Below are positions 1-10,126 of a DNA stretch of 64,000 nucleotides, piece after piece. The notes under the pieces are model-generated. The model did not search any database, was not told the origin of the DNA, and saw nothing but the letters and a program-made list of their open reading frames with translations. Both the position numbers and the translations under genes were made by a program. This DNA is from Mrakia gelida. Taxonomy: Eukaryota; Basidiomycota; Tremellomycetes; Cystofilobasidiales; Mrakiaceae. The stretch covers positions 310,001 to 374,000 of the forward strand of contig BRON01000017.1 in assembly GCA_024345305.1 (NCBI GenBank), given 5' to 3'. Numbering within the stretch: position 1 is the stretch's first letter; the number at the start of each line of letters is the position of its first letter.

Positions 1-1119
1 GTGTCATGAAGAACAGGCTGTTGGCTATGACTGCCAACCTCGGGATTGGAGTGCCTTACAGTGTCGTTTTCAAGGTGAGTTGGAGCTTCAGGAGGGAGAG
101 ATGGGAGGGAAGGAGAACGCGCGAGCTGACCTCTCGTCGTTCCACTTTCCGATTCGAACCCTCTTCCTCTGCTACAGAAATACCACATCGAGCACCACAA
201 GCGAATGGGAGAAGACATGGTCGATACCGATATGCCTTGCAAATTCGAAGCCATGTGCCTCAACAACGTCGCTGGGAAGACCTTCTTCGCGTGAGTCGTG
301 TCCTCCTCTCTCCCCCTCGCTCTCCCTTGCTCTCTCCCTTGCCCAAACGCTAACCGGCCCTCCTCTCGCATCCTCAACCCTTTCACAGCATCTTCCAAAT
401 CCTCTTCTACGCTCTTCGACCTGGCTTCATCCGTTCCCAGGGAGCCTTCACTCGCTACCACGCCCTCAACTACGCCGTCGTCATCGCGTTCAACACGGCT
501 CTCGTCAAGGGATCTGGATCGTGGTACCCTCTGATCTACCTCTTGATGAGTAGCTTCATGGCTGGAAGTCTGCATCCTCTCGCTGGACACTTCATCGGTC
601 AGTCCTGACGACGATCAGCAAGAGGGAAGCGAAGAGAACAATCTGACGCGTCGTCGTCGTTTTTCTTTGACAGCCGAGCACTACGCTTTCGAGGAGGGAG
701 GCCTGCAGGAGACTTACAGCTACTACGGCTGGTTGAACGTTTTCGCTTACAACGTGAGTTCGACGCGCCTTCGTTCCATCTCTCCTCCTTCGCTTCTGCA
801 CGCGCTGACTTCCCCTCCCTCTCCTCTCTCTTTTCTCAGGTCGGCTACCACAAGTTCGTCTTTCCCCTCATCCTCTTCTTCTTACTCTCCCCCCTCTTCT
901 CCCTCACTAACCTTCCCTCTTCCTCTCCTCTCTCCCAGCGAGCATCACGACTTCCCCAACATCCCTTGGACCCGTCTGAAAGCCGTCAAGGACACCGCTC
1001 CCGAGTTCTACAAGGATCTCGTCACCCATGAATCCTGGCCCTACGTCACCTACAGGTTCATCACCGATCCGAAGGTGGGGATGTTCTCGAGGGTGAGGAG
1101 GGAGAACAAGGGGGCGTAG
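1..1119 (+). CDS. Sphingolipid (dihydroceramide) delta-4 desaturase, 5'-truncated by the window edge
   Basis: Membrane-bound di-iron desaturase of the ER that puts the delta-4 double bond into dihydroceramide. Exons read as 1-74, 178-290, 389-597, 674-753, 840-853 and 939-1119, giving 222 in-frame codons plus a stop. The second histidine box (HIEHH, just after the first intron) and the third (NEHHDFPN, from about 850) are both visible. The first HxxxH box and the N-terminus lie before the window. The C-terminal TYRFITDP region and the GDMVDTD-like segment after the second box fit the DES1/DEGS family rather than acyl-lipid desaturases. All introns have a CTGAC or CTAAC branch site. Exon 5 is only 14 nt and supplies part of the third histidine box; its downstream donor is GTTCGT instead of GTGAGT. 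Family assignment is firm; substrate is inferred from the family. Confidence 0.93.
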
Positions 1120-1726
1120 AGGAAAAAACGCGATGGAGGTTGGGGGAGGCGCTGGTCGCTTGGATATATACGTACACGGACTGTCGATCGAGTGGGTTTA
1201 TCTTTTGTTTATGATTTCTTTCTTTCTTCTTCGTTTTGGTGGTGGTCGGAGAGAGAGAGGAGAGCGACCGCGAGATGAGACGCGCGCGACGTCGTCGGGG
1301 AGGATGACTCCTCGTTTGATGATCGAAACACCTGGCTCTGAGCACCTCGCGTGACATCTGGTCTTCTCTTCTCATCCACTTAAAAACTTCTAGTCGGGCC
1401 CGAGCGACGCGACTCGACTCGAAGCTCATCTGACTTCGCAGGGCCGAAACTCGACCTCGACCTCAACCTCTCTTCCCTTCCTTCCTTCCTCCCTTCCTCA
1501 AGCCACGACCCCGAATCAACCGAGACACCTCCCTTCGCCCTCTCGCAGAGCTACTGCTTTCCACGGGGCTCACTAGCCAACGAATTCGCCTCTTCTTCGA
1601 ACCCACCAACGAGGACGGGATCCACCGAGCGACCCACCATCCATCCTCTCGAGCTCATCAAGCTTCCCTCCCCTCTTCTCTGCATCTCAACCCCTCGCTC
1701 GCTCGCTCTCTCCCTCTCCTCTCGCG
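1120..1726. other. Intergenic region, desaturase 3' end to PIP/SIM gene
   Basis: About 600 bp between two genes on the same strand. It should hold the desaturase terminator (T-rich around 1200-1235) and the pyrimidine-rich promoter and leader of the next gene (1470-1720, long CT tracts). I see no convincing coding exon or RNA gene. Confidence 0.5.
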
Positions 1727-3186
1727 ATGAGCCAACCCCAAATCACCGCTCACTTCCCCAAGTGAGTTCAGGTTCCGCACGGCTTCGAACCTTTGAGCTC
1801 GCAAGCTGACCCTCCCTTCTCCTTCCCTCGTTCTCTTCAGAGCTGGTCCTCGACCTTCCCTCCCTTCGTCCAAGAGCCATCCTTTCACGAACGCCAAGAG
1901 GAAACCTCCTCCTCAAGAAGTGATCAACCTCGTTTCATCCGACGATGAGGACGATGAGGATGAGGTGGTGGAGGAGCAGTTGATCAAGAAGGGGGATGGG
2001 GGAGGAGGAGGAGGGGAGTCGTCGAAGCAGTGAGTTTGGGAGCGTTTCGTTGAGGTTTGTGATGGGAGCTCGGACGCTGATATTCTTGCGCTTGCGCTTG
2101 CGCTTTGGTTTGAGCAGAGTCGAGACGGGAGGAGAAGGGAGTCGAGTCAAGAAGTCGAGCAACACGCCTGCTCTCGCGTCGAAGGTCCGTCTTCCTCTCT
2201 CCCTTCCCTCTCATCCCCACCGTCGCAAAACTTGACCTTCCCCCTCCACCCACTCAGCTCGTTCCCCAACCCCAACCCCGTCCCTTCATCCCCCGAGCAG
2301 GGAAAGAACGAGCAGTCGAACCCGAATCCGACTCCTCCTCCGACGATGAAGTCCAACTCGTTGAGCGTCCTGCTTCTCCTCTTCGTCGATTCCAGGTCGG
2401 TCCTCCCTTCCTCCCAGAAAACCTCTTCCTTCAAACCCACGAAAATCGAACTAACTAACGACGCACCTTCCTTCCTTTTCGTTTCACAGAGACGACTCTC
2501 CACCCCCCTTCCTCCCGCTCCCCACCAACCCCCTCCCAACTCAATCCCACGAATATCTCCCCCTGCCCAACCCAACCCCTCCTCTTCCACCTCTTCCCAC
2601 TCCCCCAACAACCCACCCACCCCTCCCCCTCCCGCCCCCCAACCCACCCAACCCCGTCGAACAGGTCGTCTCCGAAACCTCAAACATCAATCCCTCGCCT
2701 ACTCCAAATCAGGGATCAAACTCCCTACTTCCCGACGAGTCGGTCGACCGGACGATGATGGAGGGGACGCCGAGATCAGGTGTGCGTGGTGCTGTAGGGT
2801 TGTGGGGAAGGAGTGTAAGGAGGTTTTGTGTAGGGATGGGAGGGGGGAGGAAGAGCAGGCGCCGGACGCGAGGGGGTGTGGGAGGTGTAAGGGGATTTAT
2901 TTGTGAGTGGCCTCGTTTGTTCGAACGAACGAACGAACGAACTGGTTCTTGTTTGGGTGGGGGGTGGATGGTTGGGTGGGGTGTGGGGGAAGGAAGGAAA
3001 GGAAGGAAAGGAAGGGAAGACGAGCGAAACGAAACGAGAACGCGTCCTGACTTCTCTTTGTTCGCGTTCTTCGTTCCAAACAGGGGAGAAAGGAAGGCCG
3101 GAAGATCCCACCATCTCGCTTTAGCTGGTCTGTTGGAGATTGTGAAACCTTCGAGACTTGCGCATGAGGCGAGGAGGGGGAGGTGA
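1727..3186 (+). CDS. Unrecognised protein with PIP-box-like, SIM-like and Cys-rich C-terminal motifs
   Basis: I do not recognise the family. Exons 1727-1761, 1841-2029, 2118-2184, 2258-2395, 2490-2902 and 3084-3186 join to 945 nt, 314 residues. Residues 3-10 read QPQITAHF, which fits the PCNA-interacting peptide pattern Q-x-x-I-x-x-aromatic-aromatic with His in place of the first aromatic. About 30 residues on is VINL, followed at once by SSDDEDDEDE, the classical layout of a SUMO-interacting motif. The middle is proline/serine-rich and disordered. The C-terminal part has CAWCC, then further cysteines, then CGRC, which could bind zinc, before a short helical-looking tail. The combination suggests a nuclear factor that reads PCNA or SUMO-PCNA, but that is inference. 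The gene has five introns; intron 5 (2903-3083) contains GAAC and GGAAA microsatellites. Confidence 0.75.
2921..3018. repeat. Simple repeats inside an intron, (GAAC)n and (GGAAA)n
   Basis: Within the last intron of the PIP/SIM gene, a run of GAAC units (about 2923-2941) is followed by purine repeats of the GGAAGGAAA type (about 2992-3018). Both look like slippage microsatellites. Confidence 0.8.
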
Positions 3187-4010
3187 AATGAGGTGAGCGA
3201 AGCCAGTTCGTCTGGTTCGCGAGGGCGAACGCGATGAGAGCTGATGTCGACTTCTCTTTTGATGATTCGACAGTTCCATCCTGCTCAAAACATCTTGCCT
3301 TCGCCTTATATCCTGTGAATCCCCTCCTCGTCGTCTCGTTCCTCTCGCTTAGACAAAACGAAAGCTGACCTTCCATCCTCTCCCTCGCTTCGTTCAGACC
3401 CCTTCTTCGACGCGTGTCGCTCTCCGTCTCTCTCTCGCTCGTACTCTTTTCTTGGTCTTCACGTCTCTCTCGCACACTCTCTCCTCTGAGCCTCTATGTC
3501 TTTCGTGTTGTCGCTCCCATTCTTGCTGCTTCTTTCCACGCCTGGCCTCTCTGTCGCTCGTTCGGTTCACGATCTTAACGCCCGTTCTGCTCTTCTCCCT
3601 TCGCTCGCTCGCTGCTTCTCTTTCTAGTCTAGTTTAGTCTAGCCCTTCGCTCTTCACTTGACTATCTTATTTTCTCTTGACGACACTCTTCTCTCTTGGT
3701 GAAGACCTCCTCTTCGACATCTTACGCCTCTCAGCAGCTCGACAACGTCGTGCGACCTTCCTTCCTCTCAACTTTCGAATTCGAACGCACCTCCGATATC
3801 AGCAAGGAACTCTCGCGTACTTACGTCTCGTCCTTACAAGCGAGGCAAGCGAAAATATGCCTTGCTTTCCCCTAAGGTCTCGCCTAAGGTCTCGAACCCT
3901 CTTCCCTCGCCCATCTCCGCCGAACCCAGTGTGAGCTCACGCTTTTCGCTCTCCTCCCTCCCTCTCGACCTTCAACCTCGACTCCACCTCCTCCCTTTCT
4001 CACTCCAAAC
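3187..4010. other. Intergenic region upstream of the HAD phosphatase
   Basis: About 820 bp, strongly pyrimidine-rich from 3380 to 4000, ending in the leader of the HAD gene. Short open frames here show no recognisable domain or splice-consistent extension. I read it as promoter plus 5' leader. Confidence 0.5.
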
Positions 4011-5319
4011 ATGGCTACCACCGACATCGAATACGTGGTCTTTGATATGGTGAGCTCATCTCGTTCGTTGCCAGCTCCTTCGATAAGGACGAGTTCAGCC
4101 CGCTTCCTTCGTTCTGACTCGACCTGTCCCTTCCCGCTTCTTCTTTGCTTCTGGCAGGATGGACTCCTCCTCGACACGGAGGTCATCTACACCATCGCCA
4201 CTCAAGAAATCTTCACTCGGTTCGGACTCGAGGTCACTTGGGAGATCAAGTCTGGTTTGATGGGAAAGGTGAGCTCGACGTTTCCCTTCCCCTCCCTCCC
4301 TTCCCCTTGCTTCCCCTCCTGGCCCAGCTATGCTCGGTACTACCACACAGAGCTGATCTTCTTCTTCTTCTCCCACCTCTTCCCCGTCCTCGTCCTCGCC
4401 CATCCCAGCCTCCTCTCCTCGCAGCCGCCCACCTGTGGTCCTCCTTCCCTCCCGGCTCGATCCCTTCAGAGTACACCCCAGAGATGTACCTCATCGAACG
4501 AGCAGAGCTCCAAGACGCTGCTTTCAGAGCTGTTCTCCCTCTCCCTGGAGCTCTCGAGTTGGTCCGAACGTTGAAGGAACGAGGAGTGAAGATCGCTTTG
4601 GCAACGGGAAGTTCGAAGGAGTCGTTTGAGATGAAGACGGTGAGTTTTCGAGTCGCCCCTTCGTCTCTTCTTCCTACCTTTTGCCTTCGAACAGACATCC
4701 CGAACCTCATCCTTCCCAGCTCACTTTCTTCTCCATTTTTCCATCCTTCCTAACTAACCAACCCTCCCTCGCTTCCTCCTAGGCCCACCTCCCCCACCTC
4801 TTCTCCCTCTTCCCACCTCACTGCCTCCTCACCTCCTCCTCCCCACCCGTCGCTCCCCTCTCACCCACCTCAGGTCCAACCCCAGGGAAACCCAACCCTC
4901 ACATCTTCCTCTCTGCTGCTCGCGCGCTCGGGATCCCTGTAGGAGTGGACGAGGACCCGAGGAACGACGAGGAGAGGAGGTGGAGGGAGAAAGGGTTGGT
5001 GTTTGAGGATGCGAAGTTGGGAGTCGAGGCTGGGGTTAGGGCTGGGATGAATGGTGAGCTGCACATCTCTCTATCAGCTTTGTGGACGGGGTAGTGGCGT
5101 GGAGGTACAGCAAGGGAAGGGGATCGAACTCGACGGGAGGAAGCAGGTCGAAGTCGCGCGATGCTAACCACACCCTCTCCTCCCTTTCTCTTCGCCTCGA
5201 TCGCAGTCATCTGGGTCCCAGACCCCGAACTGAAGGCTCTTCATCCTAATTCTACTCTTGGGGCGAAGGAGGTGCTCTCGAGTCTGGAGGAGTTCGATTT
5301 GAAGAAGTGGGGACTTTGA
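4011..5319 (+). CDS. HAD-superfamily phosphatase, HDHD1/pseudouridine-5'-phosphatase-like
   Basis: Soluble HAD hydrolase that probably dephosphorylates a small phosphate ester; the closest family I recognise is HDHD1 and the yeast YKL033W-A group. Exons 4011-4049, 4158-4268, 4409-4639, 4783-5053 and 5207-5319 give 254 residues, the usual family length. Motif I DMDGLLLDT is split by intron 1 right after DM, supplying the nucleophile Asp and the acid/base Asp. Motif II is LATGSS, motif III the Lys of GKPNPHIF, motif IV LVFEDAKLGVEAG. The LPLPGALELVRTL segment before motif II is typical. The last exon, the end of the preceding intron and all 3' flanking DNA lie in the left arm of the inverted repeat, so an identical copy of exon 5 occurs at 12984-13096. 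The substrate cannot be told from sequence. Confidence 0.88.
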
Positions 5320-6726
5320 ACGACGCGTCGTTTGCTCGGTTCGGTGCTCGTTACTTAGAGGTCGACTTATTTGGTGTGTTGAGGGGATATAAATAATTGT
5401 TTACTCTCTCTTCGAGATGATGGAACGTTGGAGCGAGATGAGGAAAGTTGAGTGTCATTGGGTTGATCTTTTGCTTGTGATTTGTGACTTCAACGCGAGC
5501 AGCTCTTGTCCTTCTTCTTCGCTCCACTAGCCGAGGTGATGTGCTCTCAGCTTTACAACACTTGACCCCTCATAATCGTTTGCATTCGGTCTGCAATGGC
5601 GTCTCGTGCCTCCTCGCTGTTCTGAACAGGAGAGAAAGTGACGCGTCGTCAAGTTCAGTTCAATCTTTGTTTCCTGAAGAAGACGGGTGGCGAGTCTTGA
5701 CGGTCGAGACCCACTTGAGAGCGGCGACCCTCCCCTCCCCGTCTCCCCCTCGACGCTCCTGACTTCGCACAGGCTCGGATCTCCCGACGTGTCTTCGTTC
5801 TCGTTCATCTCTGCCTCGCCACTCACGAACCGCCCTTCTTCCCTTACCCAAACTTCGTTCGCACCTCTTCGCCCAAACCTCCTCCATCCCTCCTCGGGTG
5901 TTTCAGCTCGAATCGCGACCAATCTCCCCTCGTTTCCACCTCCGAACCTCGCGTTGTCCGCCAAACCCAACTTTCAACCCACCTTCCTCCCTCAATCCTT
6001 ACCCGTTTGCCCCCAAACATCGCGTGCTTCCTCCCTGGCCCCTACTGACCAACCGCCTGAGTGACAAAAATGTAATCCTCCCCACGGAAAGCGACGAAAC
6101 GGCCCTCCCCCCCTCCCGCTCCTCGTCCCTCACCCCCTCGACCCGTTCTTTCGCCTCCTCCCACACGTCTCAAGGATGGCAAAAACAAAGTGTTGCGAGC
6201 GCCCGTCTCGATCAGGCAACCTTCGGGTTATGAGCCCGATGAGCTAGCCATTGCTCCAGCTCGCAAATTCGAATCAACTGAATGATTGGATGAACACCGA
6301 TTCGAAGCAAGTCGCTAGGTCTTCTTCAGCTGTTCTTGAGGTGTTTTGCGAGACAAGATGCGGGAGGAGCCAGATGCAAGAGGAGAGCATGGACCCCTTC
6401 CCTTAGAGCTGAGACCCTCGGCGGGGACCTGGCTGGGATCGAGGAGAGTTTGAGGAGGGAGAGAGGACAAAGGGGCGGGGTCCTCCCGCTCCCTCCCTCT
6501 TCCTCCTTTTTTTCTTCCTCCTTTGGTCGTCCCCTAAGAGCGTACTAAGCCCGAGGGTCTTCCTTCCCTCTTCGCATGTATACTGTCTCCACCGGATCAT
6601 GAGAAAACCTTCTCGCTTTTCCTGCGAGGGCGAGAAAAGCATCGCCTCGCGTGGGTCGGGGAGAACAAAGGGAAAATGACTCGACGCGAGATCGAGCTGG
6701 GCGAGCGAGAGGGAGGAGGTCGCTGA
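5186..6726 (+). repeat. Left arm of a 1.54-kb near-perfect inverted repeat
   Basis: Every position x here pairs with position 18303-x on the opposite strand, without any indel that I can find, up to 13117 and 11577. The arm holds the last intron end and last exon of the HAD gene, its 3' flank, about 870 bp of pyrimidine-rich DNA and a tRNA-Met on the minus strand. I found one mismatch, at 6671/11632. Identity stops sharply at 5186 and at 6726, but diverged homology with the other side continues beyond both ends. Confidence 0.95.
6193..6265 (-). tRNA. tRNA-Met (anticodon CAT), left-arm copy
   Basis: A 73-nt cloverleaf folds fully: 7-bp acceptor stem TGCGAGC/GCTCGCA, T8, 4-bp D stem GAGC/GCTC, anticodon stem TCGGG/CCCGA around loop CTCATAA, five-base variable loop, T stem GCCTG/CGGGC with loop ATCGAGA, discriminator A. 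No intron. The three G:C pairs in the anticodon stem and A54/A60 in the T loop are features of eukaryotic initiator tRNA. However, pair 1:72 is T:A instead of the initiator's A:U, and the D loop differs. A T-rich Pol III stop follows the 3' end. The sequence is identical to the right-arm copy. Confidence 0.92.
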
Positions 6727-7198
6727 TGGCAAGGTGCGCTTGGGAGCAAGCTGCAGGCGAGCTTGGGTTGAGTTGTTCTTCGCAGCTTCGAGATTTGCTG
6801 CAGGTAACAGGGCGGAAAGGGAGGACGAAGGTCAAAGGAGAAAGGAAAGGAATGAGTCGTGGCTGAGCAGTCCAGCGATCGGTCACCCTCTTGTCGAACT
6901 GCTGGGATCTCGCTCAGGGGAGTTCATGAGCCAGCAGGTGAGTACAGTTTCAAGAGCTGGGTAGAAGGAGGAAGACTGAAGAGGAAATGGCGGGGAGGGA
7001 GGAGTGAGGCTTGCGAGGTTCGTGAACCCGACGAGAGCAACGACGCGAAGGCGAACCAGACGCCGCTGAGATCAAGGATGGAGGAACGAGCTCAAAAGCA
7101 GAGGATAACTCGAAGTCTACAAAAAGGCTGATGATTTTAAGAGAGGAAGAGGCTGAATGGCAGGGATGAGCTGCAAAGCGACGCATCGGATCATGAGG

Positions 7199-7238
7199 AT
7201 CAGCGGTCAAGAGCTCTCATCAGCGGTCAAGAGCTCTC
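7199..7238 (+). repeat. 20-bp tandem duplication
   Basis: The 20-bp unit beginning ATCAGCGGTC occurs twice in perfect tandem (7199-7218 and 7219-7238). It contains the palindrome GAGCTC. Confidence 0.9.
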
Positions 7239-7544
7239 ACGACGCTCGTCTTTGTCTCCCACGAGCGAGAGGCCCGAGGGTATAGGGTTCAGCTTCTAGA
7301 AGACATACCCCTTGAGTTCGGCTGAGGAGGTCCGCACGACCACAGACGGCAGAGGGACGGCGCAAAGGTGGGCATCACGAGCCGCGTCGAGTCGTTTCTA
7401 GCACCTTCTCTCTTCTCCATAGTTCTAGTAGTTTCTCCGTAGGTAGCTTAGTCATCTCTTGTAATATTAGATACGTCATAGGTGCTGCGGAGGGTTCTCG
7501 TAGATTATATAAGGAGGGCTCACACTGAGAGGAGGAGGTTCTTC

Positions 7545-7643
7545 ACTTGTACTGAAGACCATCCTCCTCCAGGTGAGTTCTACCATATCTCGCTACTGGA
7601 TCTCGTTTATATATTACTTGTACTGAAGACCATCCTCCTCCAG
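7545..7643 (+). repeat. 28-bp direct repeat with splice-site-like edges
   Basis: The 28-bp unit beginning ACTTGTACTGAAGACC is present at 7545-7572 and again at 7616-7643. The first copy is followed immediately by GTGAGT, and the second ends in CTCCAG. The 71 bp from 7573 to 7643 therefore have the outline of an intron whose 3' end duplicates the flanking exon. Confidence 0.85.
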
Positions 7644-8279
7644 AACCAAAACCTCACAACAGTCCGTTCGTCTTGGTGAGCTTCGTTGTGTTGAGAGCGA
7701 CCAGAGAAGCCTAGGTGCAGACTCGAACTTTTTTTTTTTTTTTGTGAGGCCGAGGACCGAAAGCACCGCTATGATTGAGAACGTGACCAGGATAGGGAGG
7801 ACGAGATGAGATCGAAGTCGAGAGTTGAAGACGACGAGGAGGAATCATGACCTTGCTTCGACAACTCTAGCTTCTCCTTTGCTGTTGCAGGACCGAGGTC
7901 GATTTGGGCAGTGTGAGGCTTTTGGGGAGAGGCGGAAGCATCGAGAGATAGCTATGAGAGACGAGAGAGGTGAAAAAAAGTGAAGGATGAGCTCTGAAGG
8001 CCGTGATGGTTCGAGGGAAGGAAGTTGGAGGTAGCTCGTTTGGGGTGACCTTCTCGACGCGATGCATTTTCGTGGCAGGTTTTCTGACTCTTCCCAGATT
8101 TTTATAGATACGCAAGGATCACTTTGACTCTCATTCCTGAATAAAAACTTTCTTGACGACGCGTTCATTTCGCCCTTGTCGCGTTTCCTTCGACGCGACC
8201 TCGCCTGCTCCCAAACCGCATCTTCCCTTCCTTCCCCTTCCCCTTCCCTCCCTTCCTCTCTTCCCTTCTCGATCGATTC

Positions 8280-10126
8280 ATGAGTGGTTCGTCCTCCCCT
8301 CCCTTCCCTCGAGTGCCCTCTTGCTACCAAGCTGACTCTTGTTGTCTGTATGCAGATCCTTATTCTGGTGGTGGAGGGTTCATGGCAGGCGGTCCTTCCT
8401 CGCAAGGTGGAGGAGATTCGCCACAGAAGGTAAGTCCTCTCTCCTCCCTGTCTTGCTCTCCCTCTCTCTCTCTTCAGTAGGGGAACGTCAAGCTGACCTC
8501 CCACTCTCTCTCCTCCTTTGGATTCATCTTCTCTGCAGGCTCGAGGGAACCAGTCTCTTCGACCGATTACGATCAAGCAGTTCAACTCAGCTTCCCAACC
8601 TCATCCTGACGCAGAGTTCATCATAGACGATGTGGATGTCAATCAGGTGAGCACATCTTTACTTCCTCGTTCTCTCTCACATGCTCGTCTCGGTCTGGTG
8701 GGGTTTGGGGAGGTGGAGGTGGATGCAAGCACGAAGGAAGGAGCGAGGTGGAAGGAAGGAGGGAGGAGCTCGACCTCTTCACCTCCTTCCCTTTTCTTTC
8801 CTTCCATCGAAGCTCACCACCCTCCCTTCTCTTGCCTCTCTCTCTACAGGTCACCGTCGTCGCCATTGTTCGAAACCTCGCCAACCAAGCTACGAACGTG
8901 TCCATCTCGCTCGAGGACGGAACAGGAGCCTGCGACGCTCGACTCTGGTTGGACACCACCGGAGACTCAACCTCGGGTGGTCAGATGGAGGGAATCACGT
9001 ACGTCTTCTTTTCTCTATACATCTTCCCCCGTTCGTCGAGCTTCCATGCGTCTGCATGATTCCCACCCCCCTCCCCTTCACCCTCCACCCTCCACCGTCC
9101 CTCTCTCCTTCGTCCCGAGCTCAAACCCATCTCCTTCCCTTCGCGTCTCTCACCCTCCCGAGCTGACCTTCATCCCCTTCCTTTCTCCTTCGCTCTCCCT
9201 CTCGCTCACTCGTTCGCAGCCAGGACATGTACGTCCGAATCGTCGGAACCGTCAAAACCTTCTCCAACAAACGACATCTCGCTGCTACCCACATCCGAGC
9301 CATCAAGGACCACAACGAGGTCTTCTACCATCTGCTCGAGTGCCAGTACGTCAGTCTCGTGATGAAGAAGGGAAAGCTTGTGAGTACGACGCTCTCTATC
9401 TCAATTCGGGTTGGGTCGAGGGTGGCGATAGTGGTCGGTGCGAAGGAAGGGAGGGGAAGGAGGGGTTTGGGTGAGCTCGACCTCGGAAACTGACCCCGTC
9501 GTCTTCTCGTTTCGTTTCAACAGGGAGAGGGAGGAGCTCAGTCTCACGGAGCAGGAGGAGGAGCAGGAGCCAACATGAACGACTACTCTGGAGGAGGCGG
9601 AGGGGGAGGAGGGGGAGGAGGAGCCTATGGAGATCTCACACCGTCAGTCGCACTCTCTCTCTCGAGACCTTTCCCTTCCCCTTTCCTCTTCCCCGCCCTC
9701 CACCACCCTCTCCTTCACCCCACCCGCCCTCTTCCCCTTCATCTACCCACCTCTTCGTCGAGCTCCCATCACTGACACCTCTTCGCTCTTCGTCCCAACA
9801 GGATCCACCGAAAAGTCATGGAGTTCGTCGCGTCCGCCGCCAGCGAGGAAGGGCTTCACGTCAAGCAGATCGCTCAGAAGGTATCTGGGTTCAACAGTGC
9901 TGCTATCTTGTTCGTCCATCCTTCCGTCCCTACCCTACCCTCCCAACGACCCACGCACCTCCTCTCCTCCACCTCGCCGCCTCGTTCGACTCTCGCTCGA
10001 TGTTCGAAACTGACCTTCTTCGTTGGTTGTTTTGTTTGACGCGTGAACAGGGACGCCATCGAGTGGTTGATCAGCGATGGTCATCTGTATACGACGGTGG
10101 ATGACGAGCACGTTCTGCCGACGTAG
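8280..10126 (+). CDS. RFA2: Replication protein A 32-kDa subunit (RPA32/RFA2)
   Basis: Middle subunit of the single-stranded-DNA binding complex RPA, acting in replication, repair and checkpoint signalling. Exons 8280-8286, 8356-8429, 8539-8646, 8850-8998, 9220-9379, 9524-9642, 9802-9909 and 10051-10126 give 266 residues, the family's normal size. The Gly/Ser-rich N-terminus (MSDPYSGGGG) is the usual phosphorylated tail. The OB fold runs from about residue 55 (DDVDVNQVTVVAIVRN) to the YVRIVGTVKTF strand and the AIKDHNEV segment. A C-terminal winged helix ends in DGHLYTTVDDEHV. The linker between them carries a run of about eleven glycines. Only seven coding bases are in exon 1, and introns 1 and 7 use GTTCGT donors. 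The gene sits in the spacer of the large inverted repeat and would be flipped by recombination between the arms. Confidence 0.95.

Larger units (their letters stand above)
6727..8279. other. Non-coding spacer between the left repeat arm and RPA32
   Basis: About 1.5 kb without a gene that I can support. From 6727 to roughly 7030 it is a diverged inverted copy of 11270-11576, for instance around the shared GGTCAAA and GAGTCGTGGCTGA blocks. It also holds a 20-bp tandem duplication (7199-7238), a 28-bp direct repeat (7545-7572 and 7616-7643) and a poly-T run of about 16 (near 7729-7744). The last few hundred bases before 8280 are CT-rich and are the likely promoter and leader of RPA32. Confidence 0.6.

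Noticed and set aside
5687..6064. Matching long open frames in both repeat arms (also 12239-12616, and the opposite-strand pair at 5527-5970 and 12333-12776)
   Set aside because: They match only because the DNA is identical. They overlap each other on opposite strands, show no domain, and consist of Ser/Pro- or Arg/Glu-rich compositional sequence.
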